Positions 1-5,260 of a DNA stretch of 5,260 nucleotides are shown one piece after another. The stretch comes from Crocinitomicaceae bacterium (GTDB lineage Bacteria; Bacteroidota; Bacteroidia; Flavobacteriales_D; Crocinitomicaceae). The stretch covers positions 1-5,260 of the forward strand of contig DQTF01000023.1 in assembly GCA_015662935.1 (NCBI GenBank), written 5' to 3'. The first letter of the stretch is position 1, and every line of letters begins with the position of its first letter. The position numbers and the translations under genes are program-made. Below the pieces are notes generated by a model. It was not told where the DNA came from. It was given only the letters and a program-made list of their open reading frames with translations, and made no database searches.

Positions 1-137
1 CTCAATTTAAAGCAGGATTAGCGTATGATTACACCGTGACAGAATTAAGGGATTACAATGCAGGAACCTACGAAGTTATGCTTTCGTATGATTTTGTATT
101 TAATAAAAAAGGAATACGTTCCCCAAGATATTTCTAA
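1..137 (+). CDS. PorP/SprF-like outer-membrane protein, C-terminal end only (partial)
   Basis: An open frame enters from the left edge (first whole codon at position 3) and ends at TAA 135-137, giving 44 residues. The end reads as a closing outer-membrane barrel: a strand with GLAYDY, a loop, then the alternating strand TYEVMLSYDFVF, a short basic turn (NKKGIR) and the final SPRYF with a terminal aromatic. This pattern (G-x-x-YDY, TYE-x-x-LSY-x-F, SPRYF) is what I know from the PorP/SprF family of Bacteroidota. Members are outer-membrane barrels linked to type IX secretion and, in gliding species, to surface delivery of SprB-like adhesins. The next gene, an OmpA-family periplasmic protein, is the usual downstream partner and supports the call. 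Nothing can be said about the signal peptide, length or start, which lie outside the window. The alternative is another Bacteroidota outer-membrane barrel. Confidence 0.78.
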   Translation, partial: QFKAGLAYDYTVTELRDYNAGTYEVMLSYDFVFNKKGIRSPRYF

Positions 138-164
138 TTAGAATTTAAGATAAATAATAGCAAG

Positions 165-2444
165 ATGAAAAACATCCTATTAATTAGTATTGCGATTGCA
201 ACAAGTTTTGCAGTGAATGCGCAAAGTGGAAAGTTAAAGAAAGCCGATAATTACTATAGTAAAATTGCTTATGCAAATGCGGCAGAACTATATACAGAGT
301 TGATTGGTTCTGAAGTTGATTCTCCAAAGTTAAAATCCAAATTGGCTGACTGTTATTACCAAATGGGAGAAACAGAGAAGTCTGAAGATTATTATACACA
401 AATGATTTCTTCTTCTGAGGCAACAAGCCAAGATGTATATAACTATGCTCAATCATTAAAAGAGAATGGTAAATATGCAGAAAGTGATAAATGGATGGAT
501 AAATTTCATTCAATGAAATCGTCTGATTTACGTGTTAAAGAATTCGTTTCAAATAAAACCTATGTTCAACAAATAGAATCTCAAGGAGCTTATTTTAAAA
601 TCAATTTATTGAAAGTGAATACGGAGTATGCTGATTTTGGTGGCTATCCTTATGGAAATGAATCTTATTTTGTCACCAACAGAAAAAAGAGAGTCTCTGT
701 AAAACGTTTTCATACTTGGAATAACAAAAAATTCTTGGATTTGTATAAAGCTGATATTGCCACAAATGGTGAATTAGAAAATGCGAGTTTTCTATCTAGA
801 AAAGCAAACAAGAAATTTCATGAGGGTCCTTTGTGTTTTACCAAAGATGGGAAGACTGTTTATTTCACAAGAAATAACATGAAGCATGGTAAAAAAAGAA
901 AGGACGAACAAGGAATTCAAAACTTAAAAATCTATCGTGCTTCTATTGATGCGGATGGTAATTGGACGAATCAAGAAGAATTAGCAATTAATTCAAAAGA
1001 TTATTCTGTTGGACATCCAACACTTTCTGCAGATGAAAAAACACTTTATTTCGTTTCTGACATGTCTGGCGGAATAGGAGGTTCAGATATTTACAAAATG
1101 CCGATTAATAATGATGGAACTTTTGGTAAAGCAGAGAATTTAGGAAATAAAATAAACACAGAAGGACAAGAAATGTTTCCATGGATGACTTCAGAAGGCT
1201 TGTTGTTTTTTGCTTCTGATGGACACTTAGGTTTAGGAGGTCTAGATGTTTTTGTAATGCTTCCAAATAAAGACGGTTCGTTTAAAAAGTTAATGAATGT
1301 TGGAAAGCCTGTTAACACATCGAAGGATGATTTTGCATTAATCATGAACCCGGATAACGTTTCTGGGTATGTTTCTTCTAACAGAACCACAGGAACAGGT
1401 GATGACGACATTTATTCATTTACTTTATTGAAGCCATTGAAAGTTAATCTAGCAATGAAAGGAATCGTTGCAGATAAGCGAAGTAAGGCGATTATTCCAG
1501 GTGCAAAAGTTGATTTAATTGATGCAAGTGGAAACATTGTTGCATCAACAACAGCGAACGATAAAGGAGAATTTGAATTCCCTTTAGAACCAGATTTAGA
1601 CTACTCAGTAGCTGCACATAAAGATGATTATTTTGATGATTCACAAACGGTATCAACAAAAAACCTAGCAGATGGTGTAGAATTAATAGAACAAGATTTA
1701 GCTTTAGAAAAAGATCCTGGACTGTCTTTATACGCATTGGTGACAGATAAGAAAACAGGGGCTCCTTTAGAGAATGTTACCATGACTATTTTGGATAACA
1801 TGACGGGTAAAACAGAAACTGTTACTACCTCTTCAACAGGAGATTTTAGAAAAGCCTTGATGGATAAAAAACTCGATGACAGAGGAAGTTATAACATCAC
1901 ATTACAAAAAGAAGGTTACTTTACAAAAGTAGTAACTTATAACACAGCTTTTGATCACGAAGGACAATACGATGTTCATGCAAATTTAGATTTAGGGATG
2001 GATCCAGAGGTTCAAGATTTGGCTGATTTAATTGAAATCAATCCAATTAACTTTGACTTGAACAAATATAAAATTCGTCCAGATGCAGCAATAGAATTGG
2101 ATAAAATCGTTGTAGTGATGAATAAGTATCCTGGCTTGGTAGTTGAGTTAGGATCTCATACAGATTGTAGAGCATCTAGAGCTTATAACAGAAAATTATC
2201 AGACAGAAGAGCAAAAGCTTCAGCAACTTATATTAAGTCCAAAATCACCAATCCTGAGCGTATTTATGGAAAAGGATATGGAGAATCTAAACTGTTGAAC
2301 GGTTGTGAATGTGAAGGTCGTGTGAAATCTGATTGTTCAGAAGAAGAACATGAAAAGAACAGAAGAACAGAGTTTAAAGTAATTTCTATTGGAAACGATG
2401 ACGTAAAAGTTAAAAACAACAGTACAGACTCTTTCGATAAATAA
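165..2444 (+). CDS. PorE-like OmpA-family protein: TPR, PD40 propeller, two CRD-like domains, OmpA C-terminal domain
   Basis: Complete, 759 residues. Residues 1-20 form a signal peptide (MKN, hydrophobic stretch LLISIAIATSFA, likely cleavage after VNA or AQ). No lipobox cysteine is present, so a soluble periplasmic protein is expected. Residues about 25-117 are TPR-like helices (ADNYYSKIAYANAAELYTEL, then LADCYYQMGETEKSEDYY). Residues about 150-420 are propeller blades of the PD40 type: FTKDGKTVYFTRN (225-237), LSADEKTLYFVSD (287-299) followed by GGIGGSDIYKM, then FFASDGHLGLGGLDVF (348-363) and GYVSSNRTTGTGDDDIYSF (401-419). Two Ig-like carboxypeptidase-regulatory folds follow (about 430-515 and 520-610). 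The OmpA peptidoglycan-binding domain spans about 622-742, with D667 (SHTDCRA) and R682 (LSDRRAKA) at the places of the diaminopimelate-binding Asp and Arg of OmpA. This order matches PorE, the periplasmic type IX component, and the OmpA-family partners of PorP/SprF. The likely role is to link an outer-membrane barrel complex to the cell wall. It starts 27 bases after the upstream gene, so one operon is likely. The ATG is fixed by the signal peptide; no clear Shine-Dalgarno is seen. True PorE or a paralogue cannot be decided from this window. Confidence 0.9.
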   Translation: MKNILLISIAIATSFAVNAQSGKLKKADNYYSKIAYANAAELYTELIGSEVDSPKLKSKLADCYYQMGETEKSEDYYTQMISSSEATSQDVYNYAQSLKENGKYAESDKWMDKFHSMKSSDLRVKEFVSNKTYVQQIESQGAYFKINLLKVNTEYADFGGYPYGNESYFVTNRKKRVSVKRFHTWNNKKFLDLYKADIATNGELENASFLSRKANKKFHEGPLCFTKDGKTVYFTRNNMKHGKKRKDEQGIQNLKIYRASIDADGNWTNQEELAINSKDYSVGHPTLSADEKTLYFVSDMSGGIGGSDIYKMPINNDGTFGKAENLGNKINTEGQEMFPWMTSEGLLFFASDGHLGLGGLDVFVMLPNKDGSFKKLMNVGKPVNTSKDDFALIMNPDNVSGYVSSNRTTGTGDDDIYSFTLLKPLKVNLAMKGIVADKRSKAIIPGAKVDLIDASGNIVASTTANDKGEFEFPLEPDLDYSVAAHKDDYFDDSQTVSTKNLADGVELIEQDLALEKDPGLSLYALVTDKKTGAPLENVTMTILDNMTGKTETVTTSSTGDFRKALMDKKLDDRGSYNITLQKEGYFTKVVTYNTAFDHEGQYDVHANLDLGMDPEVQDLADLIEINPINFDLNKYKIRPDAAIELDKIVVVMNKYPGLVVELGSHTDCRASRAYNRKLSDRRAKASATYIKSKITNPERIYGKGYGESKLLNGCECEGRVKSDCSEEEHEKNRRTEFKVISIGNDDVKVKNNSTDSFDK

Positions 2445-2459
2445 TAATAATTGGTTTTT

Positions 2460-2494
2460 AAAAAGGCTCATTCAATTTAGAATGAGCCTTTTTT
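2460..2494 (+). terminator. Rho-independent terminator after the porP-like/OmpA-family operon
   Basis: An inverted repeat pairs AAAAAGGCTCATTC (2460-2473) with GAATGAGCCTTTTT (2480-2493), leaving a six-base loop AATTTA. The core stem GGCTCATTC/GAATGAGCC is nine perfect base pairs, extended by five A-T pairs, and runs into a tract of six T (2489-2494). It begins 15 bases after the stop codon of the OmpA-family gene and so ends that transcription unit before asnS. The A tract on the left side would give a short T tract on the opposite strand as well, so it could also stop transcription arriving from the right. Confidence 0.93.
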
Positions 2495-2526
2495 GGCTTT
2501 AAACGGTTCTATTGTAACATTCTTCT

Positions 2527-2534
2527 TATTTTTG
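2527..2534 (+). promoter_or_regulatory. Candidate -7 promoter element for asnS (and probably rpoN)
   Basis: TATTTTTG fits the Bacteroidota primary sigma-factor -7 consensus TAnnTTTG exactly. It lies between the terminator and the asnS start, where a new promoter is required. Transcription would begin a few bases downstream, near 2540, leaving a leader of about 15 bases before the ATG at 2555. The weak point is the -33 box: the nearest TTG upstream (2512-2514) is only 12 bases away, shorter than the usual spacing of roughly 17-23, and the TTG at 2493-2495 is too far. The element rests on the -7 match and its position only. Confidence 0.45.
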
Positions 2535-2554
2535 AACAATATTTATTATTTCAG

Positions 2555-3994
2555 ATGAAAAGAGAAAAAATTGCAGATATTCTGAGTGCTTCAGAAATTG
2601 GAAAAACAGTATTGGTAAAAGGTTGGGTACGAGCATTCCGTAGCAATCGTTTTATTCAAGTAAACGATGGTTCTACCATTAAAAACATTCAAGCTGTTGT
2701 TGATTTTGAGAATTTTGACGAGGCAATTTTAAAGCGTGTAACAACGGCTTCTGCTGTTGCTATCACGGGTGAATTAGTAGAATCAATGGGTGCAGGACAA
2801 ACTGTAGAAATCCAAGTGAGTAATATTGAAATTCTCGGTGATGCTAATCCTGATGATGTGCAAAAGACGGTAATGCAACCTAAAAAGCATAGCTTAGAGT
2901 TTTTAAGAGAACAAGCGCATTTGCGTTTCAGAACAAATACATTTGGAGCCGTTTTTAGAATTAGACACGCAGTTTCTTTTGCCATTCATAAATATTTTAA
3001 TGACAAAGGATTCAACTATTTGCATACGCCAATTATTACAGGTTCTGATGCAGAAGGAGCAGGTGAAATGTTTCGCGTTTCTACCTTAGACGCACAGAAT
3101 CCACCGTTGAATGATGAAGGAAAGGTTGATTTTAGTCAAGATTTCTTCTCAAAACCAGTTAACTTAACAGTGTCAGGTCAACTAGAAGCGGAGTTAGCAG
3201 CTTTGGCATTGGGACAAGTTTATACATTTGGTCCAACATTTAGAGCGGAAAACTCCAACACTTCTCGTCACTTGGCAGAATTTTGGATGATAGAACCCGA
3301 AGTTGCATTCAACGATTTGAATGACAATATGGACTTGACCGAAAATTTTCTAAAATACATTTGTCAATACATTCTAGATAATTGTAAAGACGATCTTCAA
3401 TTTTTAAACGATAGAGAGGAGAAAGAGCAACAGTCAAAACCAAAATTAGAACGCAACGAATTAACACTAATTGAACGTTTGAAGTTCGTAACTGAGAATG
3501 ATTTTATTCGATTGACCTATACTGAAGCGATTGATGTTCTTAGAAATTCTAAACCATTTAAGAAAAAGAAATTTAAGTACGATGTTGCTTGGGGAGTTGA
3601 TCTTCACAGTGAGCACGAGAGGTACTTAGTAGAAAAGAAATATAAGTGCCCAGTCATTTTAACGGACTATCCTGCAGAAATAAAAGCCTTTTATATGCGT
3701 CAGAATGATGACGGGAAAACGGTTGCTGCAATGGATGTTTTATTTCCAGGAATTGGAGAAATTGTCGGAGGTTCTCAAAGAGAAGAACGATTAGATATTC
3801 TTAAAAAGAAATTTGCTGATTTTGACATTCCAGAAGAGGATTTAGATTGGTACATCGACACACGTAAATTTGGTACAGTTCCTCATGCAGGTTTCGGATT
3901 AGGTTTTGAAAGAATGGTGATGTTCGTAACAGGAATGACTAACATCCGAGATGTAATACCTTTTCCAAGAACACCTGGAAGCGCTTCATTTTAA
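2555..3994 (+). CDS. asnS: Asparagine--tRNA ligase (asparaginyl-tRNA synthetase)
   Basis: Complete, 479 residues. This cytoplasmic class IIb aminoacyl-tRNA synthetase joins L-asparagine to tRNA-Asn using ATP. The N-terminal OB-fold anticodon-binding domain covers about 15-97 (VLVKGWVRAFRSNRFIQVND). The catalytic domain follows: motif 1 around 144-161 (HKYFNDKGFNYLHTPII), then EGAGEMFRVSTLD; motif 2 at about 226-248 with FRAENSN and the Asn-type RHLAEFWMIEPE; WGVDLHSEHERYL (346-358); GIGEIVGGSQREERLD (399-414); and motif 3 with GFGLGFERM (446-454), followed by NIRDVIPFPRTPG. These signatures are AsnRS rather than AspRS. From memory of E. coli AsnRS (466 residues), this protein aligns almost throughout, with a charged insertion near 287-305 accounting for the extra length. 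Start: the ATG gives the expected N-terminus (MKREKIADIL); no strong ribosome-binding site is visible. Its presence implies direct charging of tRNA-Asn, though this does not exclude a GatCAB route elsewhere in the genome. rpoN follows 51 bases downstream with no terminator between them. Confidence 0.98.
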   Translation: MKREKIADILSASEIGKTVLVKGWVRAFRSNRFIQVNDGSTIKNIQAVVDFENFDEAILKRVTTASAVAITGELVESMGAGQTVEIQVSNIEILGDANPDDVQKTVMQPKKHSLEFLREQAHLRFRTNTFGAVFRIRHAVSFAIHKYFNDKGFNYLHTPIITGSDAEGAGEMFRVSTLDAQNPPLNDEGKVDFSQDFFSKPVNLTVSGQLEAELAALALGQVYTFGPTFRAENSNTSRHLAEFWMIEPEVAFNDLNDNMDLTENFLKYICQYILDNCKDDLQFLNDREEKEQQSKPKLERNELTLIERLKFVTENDFIRLTYTEAIDVLRNSKPFKKKKFKYDVAWGVDLHSEHERYLVEKKYKCPVILTDYPAEIKAFYMRQNDDGKTVAAMDVLFPGIGEIVGGSQREERLDILKKKFADFDIPEEDLDWYIDTRKFGTVPHAGFGLGFERMVMFVTGMTNIRDVIPFPRTPGSASF

Positions 3995-4045
3995 TTAGTT
4001 GAAGAAAAAGTAGTATTTTAGTAAGCACAGAATAATCAAAACACA

Positions 4046-5260
4046 ATGGCATTAAAACAATTTTTTTCACAGAAGATGGATCAACGTCTTTCTCCACAAC
4101 AGATTCAATTGATGAAGTTGTTGCAAGTGCCAACAATGGAACTTGAAACAAGAATCAAACAAGAAATAGAGGAGAATCCTGCATTAGAAGAAGGTGCGGA
4201 AGAGAAAGATGACGAAGAGATTGAAGAGCAAGAAGAAGAGGTTGTTGAAGAAGATTTTAACATTGAAGATTATTTAGCAGACGATGCAGATTACAAAACG
4301 CAAGTCAACAATAAAAGTAAAGATGATGAAGAAAAAGTAATCCCTCTTTCTGGAGATAAATCTTTTCACGAACGTTTAACTACGCAATTACACATGCGCA
4401 AACTTTCTGATGAGCAATTCGTCATTGCGGATACATTAATTGGAAATTTAGATGAATCAGGGTATCTAAACAGAGAAATTGAAGCCATTGTTGACGATTT
4501 AGCATTCTCTTATAATATCACAACGACAGAAGAGGAAGTGATTGAAATTCTCCGTATGATTCAAGAAATGGATCCTGCAGGTGTCGGCGCAAGAGATTTG
4601 AGAGAATGTTTGCTCTTGCAAATTGATAGAAAGCAAGACGGTGACATCAGTCGTTATACTGCAAAAAAAATATTAGAAGATCATTTTGAAGAGTTCACAA
4701 AGAAGCACTACAAAAAGATCATGAAGAATTTGGAAATCAGTGAGGACAACTTAAAAGACGCGATTGAAGAAATCGTTAAGTTAAACCCAAAACCAGGAGG
4801 TTCCATGAAAGAAGCGGCTGGTAATTACCAACAGATTGTCCCCGATTTTGAAATCATTGAAAATGAAGGGAAATTGAGCCTTACGATTAATGGTAGAAAT
4901 GCTCCTCAATTAAAAGTGAGTAGAACCTATAAAAATATGCTTCGAGCTTATGCTGAAGGTGCAAAATCAACAAAATCAGATAAAGAAGCATTAACTTTCA
5001 TTAAACAGAAATTAGACGGTGCAAAATGGTTCATCGACGCGATTAAGCAACGACAAAACACTTTGTTATTGACAATGGATGCAATAATGAATTACCAAAA
5101 AGCTTATTTCTTAACAGGAGATGAAACAAAGCTTCGTCCAATGATATTGAAAGACATAGCTGAGATTGTAAGCTTAGATATATCTACGATATCACGTGTT
5201 GCAAATAGTAAGCATGTGCAAACAGAACAAGGGATTATCTCCTTAAAATATTTCTTTTCA
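4046..5260 (+). CDS. rpoN: RNA polymerase sigma-54 factor RpoN (partial, C-terminal end beyond the window)
   Basis: An open frame runs from ATG 4046 to the window edge with no stop: 405 residues, about four fifths of a usual RpoN. It directs core RNA polymerase to -24/-12 promoters, where opening needs an ATP-driven enhancer-binding protein. Region I, the activator-interacting domain, is at 5-48 with the classic LSPQQIQLMKLLQVP and IKQEIEENPALE. Region II is a strongly acidic linker, about 48-82, in which 21 of 35 residues are Asp or Glu. The core-binding domain starts near 107 (HERLTTQL, GNLDESGYL at 133-141, DPAGVGARDLREC at 176-188). The DNA-binding domain starts near 325 (KWFIDAIKQRQNTLL), with a helix-turn-helix at about 369-391 (KDIAEIVSLDISTISRVANS). 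The RpoN box would lie past the right edge. The ATG is supported because region I begins right after it, as in the family; the next ATG, at residue 11, falls inside region I. No Shine-Dalgarno is seen. Co-transcription with asnS is likely. Confidence 0.97.
   Translation, partial: MALKQFFSQKMDQRLSPQQIQLMKLLQVPTMELETRIKQEIEENPALEEGAEEKDDEEIEEQEEEVVEEDFNIEDYLADDADYKTQVNNKSKDDEEKVIPLSGDKSFHERLTTQLHMRKLSDEQFVIADTLIGNLDESGYLNREIEAIVDDLAFSYNITTTEEEVIEILRMIQEMDPAGVGARDLRECLLLQIDRKQDGDISRYTAKKILEDHFEEFTKKHYKKIMKNLEISEDNLKDAIEEIVKLNPKPGGSMKEAAGNYQQIVPDFEIIENEGKLSLTINGRNAPQLKVSRTYKNMLRAYAEGAKSTKSDKEALTFIKQKLDGAKWFIDAIKQRQNTLLLTMDAIMNYQKAYFLTGDETKLRPMILKDIAEIVSLDISTISRVANSKHVQTEQGIISLKYFFS

Noticed and set aside
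138..164. Search for a promoter or terminator between the PorP/SprF-like gene and the OmpA-family gene
   Set aside because: The gap is only 27 bases, with no inverted repeat and no TAnnTTTG element, so it is best read as an intra-operon spacer.
184..513. Reverse-strand open frame of 109 codons inside the OmpA-family gene
   Set aside because: It lies wholly within a gene with clear domains, its translation is low-complexity (rich in Leu, His, Tyr and Ser) and it shows no family signature. It is a by-product of AT-rich coding sequence.
1091..1411. Reverse-strand open frame of 106 codons within the propeller region
   Set aside because: It is antisense to conserved PD40 blades, with no recognisable domain and no separate promoter or ribosome-binding site.
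1492..1737. Reverse-strand open frame of 81 codons, Leu/His-rich
   Set aside because: It mirrors the carboxypeptidase-regulatory-like domain; its composition is typical of antisense shadow frames.
2535..2554. Possible leader peptide or T-box-like control ahead of asnS
   Set aside because: From the terminator end to the asnS start is only about 60 bases and the likely leader about 15, too short for a T-box or attenuator. The hairpin at 2460-2494 belongs to the upstream operon.
2689..2985. Reverse-strand open frame of 98 codons inside asnS
   Set aside because: It is antisense to the conserved OB-fold and motif 1 region of asnS and has no signature of its own.
3999..4021. Possible rpoN promoter: TTG at 3999-4001 and TATTTTAG at 4014-4021
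   Set aside because: The -7 box departs from TAnnTTTG at the TTTG part and the spacing of 12 bases is too short. In a sequence this AT-rich such a match is expected by chance.
3939..4151. Reverse-strand open frame of 70 codons across the asnS-rpoN junction
   Set aside because: It overlaps the conserved end of asnS and region I of rpoN, both clearly real, and has no homology-like pattern.

Overview
The window is AT-rich and carries Bacteroidota hallmarks: a PorP/SprF-type tail directly followed by a PorE-like OmpA-family protein, no strong Shine-Dalgarno sequences, and a -7 element of the TAnnTTTG type ahead of asnS. The gene content points to the Flavobacteriales or a close relative. This rests on recognising protein families and signals by eye; no database search was made. 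All genes are on the plus strand.

Layout. (1) Positions 1-137 hold the last 44 codons of an outer-membrane beta-barrel protein that looks like PorP/SprF. (2) After 27 bases comes a complete 759-residue secreted periplasmic protein (165-2444) with TPR-like helices, a PD40/WD40-like beta-propeller, two carboxypeptidase-regulatory-like domains and a C-terminal OmpA peptidoglycan-binding domain. These two form one transcription unit, closed by three tandem TAA codons and a strong intrinsic terminator at 2460-2494. (3) A candidate promoter then leads to asnS (2555-3994), a complete asparaginyl-tRNA synthetase. (4) After 51 bases with no terminator comes rpoN (4046 to the window end), encoding sigma-54; its first 405 residues are present and the end of the DNA-binding domain is cut off.

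Functionally there are two unrelated modules. The first is an envelope pair, of the kind associated with type IX secretion and gliding: an outer-membrane barrel plus a periplasmic scaffold that can tie it to peptidoglycan. The second is a housekeeping and regulatory pair (tRNA charging and an alternative sigma factor) that is probably co-transcribed.

No stretch longer than 300 bases lacks a gene. I see no RNA gene, mobile element, CRISPR array, phage gene or riboswitch. The window reads as ordinary chromosomal core, and I do not see an undescribed system in it. The points worth checking are the architecture of the OmpA-family protein and the asnS-rpoN linkage.
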